Source: H2-BAC3 sp045863035
Lineage (GTDB): Bacteria > Bacteroidota > Ignavibacteria > Ignavibacteriales > Ignavibacteriaceae
DNA: 6,668 nt
Assembly: GCA_045863035.1 (NCBI GenBank)
Contig: BTUV01000125.1
Span: forward strand, 1-6,668
Direction: 5' to 3'
The notes under the pieces were generated by a model, which had not been told where the DNA came from, searched no databases, and saw only the letters and a program-made list of their open reading frames with translations. Made by a program: the position numbers and the translations under genes. Shown in pieces: positions 1 through 5,757 of this stretch (position 1 is the first letter of the stretch; every line of letters starts with the position of its first letter).

Positions 1-292
1 GAGATTTAGAAGATCATTATTGAGGATACAGTAGCGGGGCAAACTTTCCGCAAACATTCCGAAACAAGCCAGGTTTCTAAGCCGAAATTGTCAATTCTAA
101 AATAAAATGCGTCATACTAATTGGCAGAAGCCGCAAAGGGTATGCGCATATTGCCCCTCTAGTCCTTGCTGACCCTATCGTCCCTTAAAACCGCAGTGGC
201 AACAAACCAGAAAGTTTTTAACGCCGGGTAAAACAGAGTTTAATGCCGGGCCCCGCAAAGTTTTAAACAACAACTTATTTAGCCCCCTCTTT
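1..292. other. Non-coding left end with no recognisable gene
   Basis: All three plus-strand frames stop within the first 35 bases, and no minus-strand frame gives a convincing gene. What can be seen is a small inverted repeat (GAAAC at 61-65 and GTTTC at 73-77, 7-nt loop) and three loosely related copies of an AAAGTTTTTAA-like string at 211-221, 235-243 and 257-267. The first two copies are followed by GCCGGG. There is no clear hairpin plus T-tract for the minus-strand gene that ends at 293. The stretch could be the decayed or repeated flank of a gene lying outside the window. Confidence 0.6.
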
Positions 293-751
293 TTACGGGA
301 GAACAACCACCCTGTTGCTCACTTCATTGATATTGCTGTCGGGAGGAGGAAGATGCTGCTCGTAGAGTTTCCCCACTTCTTCAACTGCGTATAACAGTCC
401 GTGGCAGCTCTCGCCGTTTTTAATTGATTCAAGCAACCGGTTTTTAATCTCTTCCCATACTCCCTCAGGCGCTTTGCCGTGAATAGCTTTATCCGCCAGG
501 ATATGAAGTTCACGCGACTTCAGTATGATATATATCAGAATGCCGGTTGCTGCCTGTGTGTTAAACATACCCAGCCGGCGGAACTCCTGCTCTGCCAGTG
601 CGCTGAGCGGTTTCCCCTTTTGCATCAGCCCCCGCTGCTCCTTGATGGAAATGGCTATTTCCCCTGAGGTTTTCTTTTCCATCTCTTTAATTTTTGAGGA
701 GATGAGAAGCAGCTCGTCATCGCTTAAAAATTCATAAAACAGTGTCAGCAT
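293..751 (-). CDS. Soluble TPM-domain protein (TLP18.3/Psb32/MOLO-1 family), 152 aa
   Basis: This looks like a short stand-alone TPM domain. The N-terminal helix is followed by the typical EKKTSGEIAISI strand (residues 25-36). Next come an AEQEFRRLGMFNTQAATGI segment (53-71), a hydrophobic strand ILIYIILKSRELHILADKAI (71-90), and the helix that opens with PEGVWEEI (95-102). TPM domains are known from YgcG-like membrane proteins and from photosystem II repair factors; a phosphatase role is proposed for some, and the function of short bacterial forms is not settled. There is no signal peptide and no transmembrane helix or glycine-rich tail of the YgcG type, so it should be cytoplasmic. The ATG at 749-751 is chosen because the domain begins close behind it; no strong ribosome binding site is seen. 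A lemA gene, a frequent neighbour, is not in the window. The divergent neighbour is the carboxypeptidase at 992. Family assignment is by eye and fairly secure; function is not. Confidence 0.85.
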   Translation of the reverse strand: MLTLFYEFLSDDELLLISSKIKEMEKKTSGEIAISIKEQRGLMQKGKPLSALAEQEFRRLGMFNTQAATGILIYIILKSRELHILADKAIHGKAPEGVWEEIKNRLLESIKNGESCHGLLYAVEEVGKLYEQHLPPPDSNINEVSNRVVVLP

Positions 752-939
752 AGCTCGGTTATCCGTAATTGTAAGGTAATTTCAGCCAAAAATGTAAAAA
801 TACTTGTTGAAATTAGGGTAAATTAGCCGGGATTCAAAACCCCCGTAAAGAAATAGAAGAATCACGGGCTTGAGGAGAGCAAAAGCCGGCTGTGCATCCC
901 GGTCATCCGCATCCTCCGATAGCATTTCCCGCGCTGATT

Positions 940-970
940 TTGTAAATTTGAGCTCACATTTTACTATAAT
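940..970 (+). promoter_or_regulatory. Candidate promoter of the M14 carboxypeptidase gene
   Basis: TAAATTTG at 943-950 matches the Bacteroidota -7 consensus TAnnTTTG exactly, but no TTTG is found at the right distance upstream. A perfect sigma70-type TATAAT lies at 965-970, with TTGTAA at 940-945 as a weak -35 (19-bp spacer). The first choice would give a leader of roughly 35 nt; the second would start only about 15 nt before the ATG. The leader has no Shine-Dalgarno sequence. Which box is used cannot be decided from sequence. Confidence 0.4.
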
Positions 971-991
971 ATCTGCTCCGGCACATACATC

Positions 992-2986
992 ATGAAAAAG
1001 ATTTTCCTCTTCCTCCTGCTTACCGGCTCACTATTTTCCCAGGAAATTAACAGTGAATATTTCCGCATTAACGGTGAGGTTTACTTCAGTTTCGCAAATC
1101 CCGGACGTGCGCTGCTGGATGAACTGACCACGGTTGTTTCACTCGATTACGCAAATACAGATTCCGTCCGGGCTTACGCTAACCGGCAGCAGTTTGAAAA
1201 ATTTAAAAGATTTTTACTGCCGTTTAAGCACCTGCCGCATCCCGGCGATGTAAAAGATGTAAAGATGAGCAATAATCCTGAAGGGCTTGAAGCATGGGAC
1301 GCATACCCGACTTACGAAGCGTATGTTGCCATGATGCAGGGTTTTGCGCAGAGTTATCCTTCTATCTGCCGCCTTGTAGATGCCGGAAGTTCTGTTCTGG
1401 GAAGAAAAATTTATTTCGTTGTTATTTCCGACAGTGTATATATACGCGAACCTGAGCCGCAGTTGATGTACACCTCGTCTATGCACGGCGATGAAACTAC
1501 CGGATATGTTTTAATGCTCCGTCTGATTGATTCGCTCCTCACCTCTTACGGAACAAACCCACGGATTACCAATCTTGTTAACCAGACAGAAATCTGGATT
1601 AACCCTCTTGCCAATCCGGATGGTACTTACCGCACAGGTAATCACACCGTGAGCGGAGCAAGAAGATATAATAATAATAATGTGGATATTAACCGTAACT
1701 TTCCTGATCCGGCAGCAGGCGAACATCCAGACGGCAACGCATGGCAGCCGGAAACCATCGTGATGATGAATATTGCAAAGGCAAATAAGTTTGTACTTTC
1801 CGCCAACTTCCACGGCGGAGCAGAAGTGGTAAACTATCCGTGGGATACATGGGTGCGCCGTGCCGCTGATGACCAATGGTGGCAGTTTGTTTCTCACATG
1901 TATGCTGATACGGCACAGGCATATTCCCCATCTAACTATATGAGCGGCTTTAATGACGGGATCACTAACGGCTATGACTGGTACCGCATTACCGGAGGCA
2001 GGCAGGATTACATGAATTACTTTATGCGCTGCCGCGAAGTAACACTTGAAATTTCAAACACGAAACTGCTGAGTGCGTCACTGCTCCCCGCGCACTGGGA
2101 GTATAACAAACGCTCGCTGCTGAACTATCTTGAAAATGCACTGTACGGAATTCATGGAAGAATCTCCACTGGTCCGAATTTGTATGATCTTCTCATCCGC
2201 ACCAATATAAAAATTGCGGGTCTTGATATAGACAACTCTGATATATACGCAGACTCAGCAAACATGGGTTACTATGTAAGGATGCTTGCGCCGGGCACCT
2301 ATACCGTTCAGTTTATTCCGCAGGATACATTATTCCCCACTGCTTTAGAAATGCAGTTTTCTAATATAACCGTCAGTAATTTTAACCGCACGGTTCTGGA
2401 TATAATAGTCCCCATTCCTCTTTCACCGGTTGAGCTGACATCATTCACCGGAGTGCGGAATCAGAACGGCATCACACTGAAATGGGCAACCGCATCAGAA
2501 GAAAACAACCGCGGATTTGAAATACAACGCGCTGCCCCCGTCCAAAACGAATGGACAATCCTTTCATTCATATCAGGCAACGGTACAACCGCTGATGCTT
2601 CATCCTATATATATACCGACATCACACCCGCCGCCGGAAAAAATCTCTACCGTCTGAGGCAGATTGATTTTGACGGTACCGAAACTTTTTCACCGGTGAT
2701 TGAAGTTGAGTTCGGGCTACCGGCTGAGTTTTATGTTTCGGACAATTACCCGAACCCCTTTAACCCCTCCACGCAGTTTACCGTTTCGCTGCCATCAGAG
2801 AGCAAAGTTTTATTATCCCTTTACTCCCTCAGCGGGGAACTGGTAAGGAGCACAGATTTCGGAACAAGGCCTGCGGGTTTGAGTCAGCTTAATCTGGAGG
2901 CCGCCGGACTCGTCTCCGGAGCATATTTTTACACCATCCAGGCAGGAGAATACACAAAAACGGGCAAAATCACCCTGCTGAAGTAA
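992..2986 (+). CDS. Secreted M14 zinc carboxypeptidase with T9SS type A sorting domain, 664 aa
   Basis: This is an extracellular metallocarboxypeptidase that would remove C-terminal residues from peptides. A signal peptide covers residues 1-16 (cleavage near FSQ). The catalytic domain spans about 100-385. The HGDE motif supplies zinc ligands H165 and E168; NPDG is at 208-211. VDINRNFP at 231-238 holds the substrate-carboxylate pair N234-R235, and H274 in NFHGG is the third zinc ligand. GGRQDYMNY at 335-343 gives the substrate tyrosine region, and E353 in VTLEIS is the general base. The LLPAHWEYNKRSLLNYL segment and the following beta-sandwich (about 386-472, opening GIHGRI) resemble the carboxypeptidase N/E/D subfamily with its transthyretin-like domain. 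Residues about 480-575 (VELTSFTGVRN..., LKWATASEENNRGFEIQR) form an Fn3-like module common in Bacteroidota exoproteins. Residues about 584-664, opening with NYPNPFNPST, are the T9SS type A C-terminal signal, so the protein should cross the outer membrane and be released or anchored at the surface. All catalytic residues are present. Compared with the usual DWSY/DYNY there is one extra residue before the tyrosine (DYMNY), so Y343 or Y340 could be the substrate tyrosine. The gene stands alone. Confidence 0.95.
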   Translation: MKKIFLFLLLTGSLFSQEINSEYFRINGEVYFSFANPGRALLDELTTVVSLDYANTDSVRAYANRQQFEKFKRFLLPFKHLPHPGDVKDVKMSNNPEGLEAWDAYPTYEAYVAMMQGFAQSYPSICRLVDAGSSVLGRKIYFVVISDSVYIREPEPQLMYTSSMHGDETTGYVLMLRLIDSLLTSYGTNPRITNLVNQTEIWINPLANPDGTYRTGNHTVSGARRYNNNNVDINRNFPDPAAGEHPDGNAWQPETIVMMNIAKANKFVLSANFHGGAEVVNYPWDTWVRRAADDQWWQFVSHMYADTAQAYSPSNYMSGFNDGITNGYDWYRITGGRQDYMNYFMRCREVTLEISNTKLLSASLLPAHWEYNKRSLLNYLENALYGIHGRISTGPNLYDLLIRTNIKIAGLDIDNSDIYADSANMGYYVRMLAPGTYTVQFIPQDTLFPTALEMQFSNITVSNFNRTVLDIIVPIPLSPVELTSFTGVRNQNGITLKWATASEENNRGFEIQRAAPVQNEWTILSFISGNGTTADASSYIYTDITPAAGKNLYRLRQIDFDGTETFSPVIEVEFGLPAEFYVSDNYPNPFNPSTQFTVSLPSESKVLLSLYSLSGELVRSTDFGTRPAGLSQLNLEAAGLVSGAYFYTIQAGEYTKTGKITLLK

Positions 2987-3007
2987 AAATCCGGCTTTCC
3001 GGCTTTT
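2986..3007 (+). terminator. Weak intrinsic terminator behind the carboxypeptidase gene
   Basis: CCGG (2991-2994) and CCGG (2999-3002) can pair around a CTTT loop. The hairpin is flanked by an A-run overlapping the stop codon and by TTTT at 3004-3007, which could extend the stem past one mismatch. The GC stem has only four pairs. The same bases can also be read as a tandem CCGGCTTT duplication. Placement directly behind a stop codon favours a terminator. Confidence 0.45.
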
Positions 3008-3043
3008 AAAAATCGGGTCTGAATCCCTATATTTGGAGTCTGT

Positions 3044-3148
3044 GATTTTTGAAAATCGCATGAAATTGGAGAGTTGGTCCCGACGAGTCGGGATTGAATG
3101 CGGCGGTCTTGCTCCGTAGGAGTCCCTTCGGGAAAAACCGTTAAGGAT
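3044..3148. repeat. Cluster of inverted repeats on the left flank of the assembly gap
   Basis: Three dyads lie in about 100 bp: GATTTT/AAAATC at 3044-3057 (2-nt centre), TCCCGAC/GTCGGGA at 3078-3093 (best folded as a 6-bp stem with a CGAG tetraloop), and CTCC-GTA-GGAG at 3112-3122. A short TCCC-TTC-GGGA hairpin follows at 3122-3132. No coding frame explains them. The CTCC-GTA-GGAG core recurs as CTCC-GGA-GGAG at 6545-6555. Together with the assembly break that begins at 3149, this suggests a dispersed intergenic repeat that the assembler could not cross. Copy number in the genome is not known from this window. Confidence 0.55.
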
Positions 3149-3248
3149 NNNNNNNNNNNNNNNNNNNNNNNNNNNNNNNNNNNNNNNNNNNNNNNNNNNN
3201 NNNNNNNNNNNNNNNNNNNNNNNNNNNNNNNNNNNNNNNNNNNNNNNN
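3149..3248. other. Assembly gap (100 Ns, placeholder length)
   Basis: The run of N is exactly 100 long, the usual default for a scaffold gap of unknown size. It carries no information about what lies between. Anything said about neighbourhood across this point, including the distance between the carboxypeptidase gene and the outer-membrane gene, depends on the scaffold join being correct. Confidence 0.97.
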
Positions 3249-3305
3249 TTAAACAATTCGAATCTTTACATAACTTAGCAGTTACAAATAAAACAAATAC
3301 TGTCC

Positions 3306-3360
3306 GAATGAACTGAAACAACCAGGATAAAAAACTAAAACTGGTATTCATTCTTTTTTT
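3306..3360 (+). terminator. Hairpin with T7 tract right of the gap, possible terminator
   Basis: GAATGAA (3306-3312) pairs with TTCATTC (3347-3353), and inside it ACCAG (3321-3325) pairs with CTGGT (3341-3345). The inner loop is 15 nt, and the internal loop between the two stems is lopsided. Seven Ts follow at once (3354-3360). The shape fits an AU-rich intrinsic terminator for a transcript coming out of the gap. One frame is open from the gap to a TGA at 3314-3316 inside the left arm, which is compatible with the tail of a lost gene but far too short to prove one. Confidence 0.35.
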
Positions 3361-3457
3361 CTGTTCTCATTTTCCGTTCCTTTTCTGTCCTTATTTTCCG
3401 TTCCTTTTCTGTCCTTATTTTCCGTTCCTTTTCTGTTCTTATTTTCTATGTTCCTTT
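3360..3457. repeat. 24-bp tandem repeat, four copies
   Basis: Units are 3360-3383, 3384-3407, 3408-3431 and a 26-bp last unit, 3432-3457. Units two and three are identical. Unit one differs at a few positions, and the last has a two-base insertion plus substitutions. The plus strand is almost all pyrimidine (cores TTTTCCGTTCC and TCTGTCC), the minus strand almost all purine. The period is a multiple of three and one minus-strand frame reads KERKIRTE again and again. That frame has no start codon ahead of the array and stops soon after, so the array is unlikely to be coding. Confidence 0.9.
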
Positions 3458-3498
3458 CTCCCCTTGGCAAACCGCCCCGGCTTTGAGGTTTACTGAGC

Positions 3499-3537
3499 GC
3501 CTCGTGTGTGATTATTCACAGTGATGAGGCAATCACA
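3499..3537. promoter_or_regulatory. Nested dyad with TGTGA/TCACA arms
   Basis: TGTGA (3507-3511) and TCACA (3516-3520) form a perfect dyad around TTAT. It is nested inside GCCTC (3499-3503) and GAGGC (3526-3530), and an AATCACA at 3531-3537 can instead pair with TGTGATT at 3507-3513. The arms recall CRP-family half-sites, but those are normally six bases apart, not four. It may be an RNA hairpin or a protein site. No T-tract follows, so it is not a terminator. Confidence 0.3.
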
Positions 3538-3548
3538 TAACAATATTC

Positions 3549-3564
3549 GTAAAAATGTTTTTAC
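3549..3564. promoter_or_regulatory. Candidate operator, perfect 7-bp dyad
   Basis: GTAAAAA (3549-3555) and TTTTTAC (3558-3564) are perfect inverted arms around TG, centred about 76 bp upstream of the outer-membrane gene start. A 16-bp dyad of this form is typical of a site for a dimeric regulator. The regulator is unknown and no obvious regulator gene lies nearby. Confidence 0.35.
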
Positions 3565-3586
3565 CATATCTATTGCGGTAAACTAC

Positions 3587-3600
3587 ATTCAGACCTGAAT
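3587..3600. promoter_or_regulatory. Candidate operator, perfect 6-bp dyad
   Basis: ATTCAG (3587-3592) and CTGAAT (3595-3600) are perfect inverted arms around AC. Its centre lies 37 bp from that of the preceding dyad and about 40 bp before the start codon, where a repressor or an mRNA leader structure could act. TACATTCA at 3584-3591 is a poor match to the TAnnTTTG promoter box and overlaps it. Confidence 0.3.
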
Positions 3601-3620
3601 AAAACCTCAAATACAACATA

Positions 3621-3625
3621 AAGGA
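3621..3625 (+). promoter_or_regulatory. Ribosome binding site of the outer-membrane gene
   Basis: AAGGA lies 7 nt before the ATG at 3633. It is the best Shine-Dalgarno match in front of any gene in the window and supports this start. Confidence 0.6.
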
Positions 3626-3632
3626 TAAACAG

Positions 3633-4697
3633 ATGTCCAGAATTTCAGTTCGAGTGCTCGTGATGCTTCTTGCGCTGACTGCCGGTGTAACGTTCGCGCA
3701 GAACCTTGATGAATCGCTGCAAAAACTCGCGGGTTCAGCAGGTAAGGCCTATATCTCACCCATTGTAACTAATCTTGGCGTAAATCTTAACACCGGCTGG
3801 ATGAACCGCGCACCGGAAAAAAAACGACTTGGTTTTGATCTTGAATTTGGTATGGTGGCAATGTCCTCTGATTTCACGAAAGTGAGTGCAAAAACTTTTT
3901 CCCTCAGTAGCGCATTCCGGTTCGACAAGTCTCAGGCGATGGAGCTTACAGTCGGCGTTACAGATGTTGAGATCCGCAACCAGGTAATTACGCAGATAAC
4001 CCAGCAGGACATGGACGTGACTATCGCCGGGGCTACGATTGCCGGAAGCGCGGGAGACAGGATAAAAGTTTTGTTCAGCGGAAAAACCTTTACGATCAAT
4101 TCGGCTTTCCCTGTGGAGGTTATTCTTCCCGCTCAGGAAATAGACCTGGGCGTGGGTGGATTGATGGGAGGGGTGGAGAGTCTCCCTTCGGTAGCGCCTC
4201 AGATAAAACTCGGAACAGTCTTTGCCACTAAGGCAATCTTCCGTATGATGCCGGAAATTGAACTCGGAGACTCCATAGGTAAGTTCAACTATTTTGGCTT
4301 CGGTCTTGAACATAACCTTTCTTACTGGCTGGAATTTATTCCTCTCGATATTCACGCAGGATTTCTCACACAAACCGCGAAGATTGGCGATGCTATGAAG
4401 TTTACTGGCACCACCTATGGGCTTAATGTGTCAAAGAAATTTGGTTTCTGGCTGATGACTTTAACCCCTTATGCGGGTTTTGCGATGGAGTCCAGTATGC
4501 TTTCAGTAAATCTTACCCGGAAACTGGAAACCGCCACAGGAACACAGGAAACAAAAATCGCTTTTGACGCGGAGGGAGAAGGGAAGTCCCGCTTTACTGT
4601 TGGCGCGTATATCAAGTTATTTCTGCTCGGGCTGGATTTGGAGTATTCCGCGGCGAAAGCAAATACGATGTCCGCTTCACTAATGTTTAACTTTTAA
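3633..4697 (+). CDS. Outer-membrane beta-barrel protein, DUF6588-like, 354 aa
   Basis: Residues 1-22 are a signal peptide ending TFA, with the mature protein starting QNLDESLQ. After a short helix, the segment from about residue 39 (YISPIVTNLGVNLNTGWMNRAPEKKRLGFDLEFG) looks like the opening of DUF6588-type outer-membrane proteins of Bacteroidota. These have a conserved start with a surface loop and then a barrel; I recall this by resemblance and could not search it. The rest alternates polar and hydrophobic residues in short strands with glycine- and aromatic-rich turns. It ends in SASLMFNF, a C-terminal strand with final phenylalanine as in many BAM-assembled barrels. There are no cysteines, no T9SS sorting domain and no TonB box or plug, so a transport role is not indicated. 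A Shine-Dalgarno AAGGA supports the start. The gene leads a probable operon with the exported protein 14 bp downstream. The barrel call is firm; the family name is moderate; function is unknown. Confidence 0.8.
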   Translation: MSRISVRVLVMLLALTAGVTFAQNLDESLQKLAGSAGKAYISPIVTNLGVNLNTGWMNRAPEKKRLGFDLEFGMVAMSSDFTKVSAKTFSLSSAFRFDKSQAMELTVGVTDVEIRNQVITQITQQDMDVTIAGATIAGSAGDRIKVLFSGKTFTINSAFPVEVILPAQEIDLGVGGLMGGVESLPSVAPQIKLGTVFATKAIFRMMPEIELGDSIGKFNYFGFGLEHNLSYWLEFIPLDIHAGFLTQTAKIGDAMKFTGTTYGLNVSKKFGFWLMTLTPYAGFAMESSMLSVNLTRKLETATGTQETKIAFDAEGEGKSRFTVGAYIKLFLLGLDLEYSAAKANTMSASLMFNF

Positions 4698-4711
4698 AAT
4701 TGAGAAAAAAT

Positions 4712-5692
4712 ATGAAAACATTATTTAGGAAATACTCATTTGCGGCGTTATCTATATCAGCGATATGCCTGTTTTTTGTATTAACAGGCGGAGTATATGA
4801 CAGTAACAGCACCGCCCTTAATCCGCCCACGATAGAATTTGTTACGGCCCCGAATAGCAGCACAGTTGGCAGCTCTAACACATTTACATTTCTGGTTTCC
4901 CACGGTACTAATCCAACTACATATATGGTAAAGGAAACCTGTGAATTTCCGCCTGCTCCTCCTCTTGTAACAGAAAAAGAATATCCTAACCCCAGCCCCC
5001 AAATAATACTTGAATTAAGAAAAAACGGTTCTGTGGTTTACACGGCCCCTAAAAACACAATTATTGCGGATACTTCATTATCTTACGGAGCTATAGGGTG
5101 GAAAACCTCTTTCACCTGGGCAAATAGCTTTGCCCACCCCGGTACATACGAATTAGTCTGTTCCGCAAGAGCTGTTTCCAAAACCCCGGAAAAGTATTAT
5201 AACGGCATCTTTACTTCCGGTTCCGGTGGAGAGCGTTATTACAGTGGCTGGACTACCAGTACTAAAACCATCACAATAACCGGTACGGCACCGATGCCAA
5301 TTGCAAAATATACTTTCAAAAATTTAGCTGTAATTCCTGCCAATACCGACCCGGCTCCTCCAAAGACCTGGGCTTTTAGCGATCCCAATAATCAGTATTT
5401 TGAGCTTATTAACGAATTTAAAGCAAACATGAAGTTTAAGTGGACTCCTCCTGCCGGTGACCTTGCCCTCTATCCCAATCTTGCCTCAAGTTATGATTTT
5501 AACTATACGAACGCTGACTTTAGTATTTATAAGTATTACTATAGCGGTAATCCTTATCTACAGGTCCACTTGTATTTTCAGGGGCAAGCAATAATATTTG
5601 AATATGATGAGTCGATGAAGAGGTTGAGCTACCAGAGACCATCGAAAACAATCCCAAACGGTTTTGATAAAATTCTTATCGAGTTATATTAA
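4712..5692 (+). CDS. Exported protein of unknown family, possibly with an Ig-like domain, 326 aa
   Basis: I do not recognise a family. The ATG at 4712 gives MKTLFRKYSF followed by a hydrophobic stretch to about residue 26, a good signal peptide or membrane anchor. An in-frame TTG at 4700 would add only four residues and is less likely. Neither start has a strong ribosome binding site. C19 lies inside the hydrophobic segment with isoleucine before it, so it is a poor lipobox and I do not call it a lipoprotein. Residues about 38-190 look like a beta-sandwich of Ig or Fn3 kind: PPTIEFVTAPNSSTVGSSNTFTF at the start, an SFAHPGTYELVCSARAV strand, and TKTITITG at the end. C77 and C150 are the only other cysteines and could form a disulfide. 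The C-terminal half (195-326) is rich in Tyr, Phe and Trp (YKYYYSGNPYLQVHLYF) and ends without a sorting domain or barrel-type strand. The 14-bp spacing implies co-transcription with the barrel gene, so it may be a periplasmic or surface partner of it. The coding sequence looks richer in A and T than its neighbours. Confidence 0.75.
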   Translation: MKTLFRKYSFAALSISAICLFFVLTGGVYDSNSTALNPPTIEFVTAPNSSTVGSSNTFTFLVSHGTNPTTYMVKETCEFPPAPPLVTEKEYPNPSPQIILELRKNGSVVYTAPKNTIIADTSLSYGAIGWKTSFTWANSFAHPGTYELVCSARAVSKTPEKYYNGIFTSGSGGERYYSGWTTSTKTITITGTAPMPIAKYTFKNLAVIPANTDPAPPKTWAFSDPNNQYFELINEFKANMKFKWTPPAGDLALYPNLASSYDFNYTNADFSIYKYYYSGNPYLQVHLYFQGQAIIFEYDESMKRLSYQRPSKTIPNGFDKILIELY

Positions 5693-5715
5693 TATATACA
5701 ATCTGATAATTCTGA

Positions 5716-5743
5716 CGAGGTGGCTTTTGCCACCCCGTTTTTT
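5716..5743 (+). terminator. Rho-independent terminator of the two-gene operon
   Basis: GGTGGC (5719-5724) pairs perfectly with GCCACC (5729-5734) around a TTTT loop. Two more pairs below a single A/C mismatch (CG at 5716-5717 with CG at 5736-5737) lengthen the stem, and six Ts follow at 5738-5743. It starts 24 bp after the stop codon of the exported protein. This is the clearest terminator in the window. Confidence 0.9.
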
Positions 5744-5744
5744 A

Positions 5745-5752
5745 TATATTTG
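5745..5752 (+). promoter_or_regulatory. TAnnTTTG-type -7 box in front of lgt
   Basis: TATATTTG matches the Bacteroidota -7 consensus exactly and directly abuts the terminator T-tract. The start codon at 5758 lies 6 nt after its last base, where transcription would be expected to begin, so the mRNA could be leaderless. TTTG at 5726-5729, in the terminator loop, is a possible -33 element, but the 15-bp spacing is shorter than usual. No Shine-Dalgarno sequence exists in the 20 bases before the ATG. Confidence 0.4.
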
Positions 5753-5757
5753 TTTAT

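Noticed and set aside
1511..1931. Long minus-strand frames inside the carboxypeptidase gene
   Set aside because: They are shadows of a strongly conserved plus-strand coding region and resemble no protein.
2929..3351. Minus-strand frame open across the N run, with a hydrophobic start MNTSFSFLSWLF
   Set aside because: It is open only because Ns carry no stops; the left part overlaps the carboxypeptidase end and the repeat cluster. Only about 34 real residues lie right of the gap.
3360..3457. Minus-strand KERKIRTE octapeptide repeat encoded by the tandem array
   Set aside because: A TAG lies just ahead in the same frame, no start codon precedes the repeats, and a stop follows shortly after the array.
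3507..3520. Classical CRP binding site
   Set aside because: The spacer between TGTGA and TCACA is four bases, not six, so it is listed only as a dyad.
4700..4711. TTG start for the exported protein
   Set aside because: It adds four residues to a signal peptide that already begins well with MKTLFRK at the ATG at 4712.
4766..4770. Lipobox at C19 of the exported protein, tempting because lgt is next door
   Set aside because: The residue before the cysteine is isoleucine and strongly hydrophobic residues follow it, unlike a lipobox.
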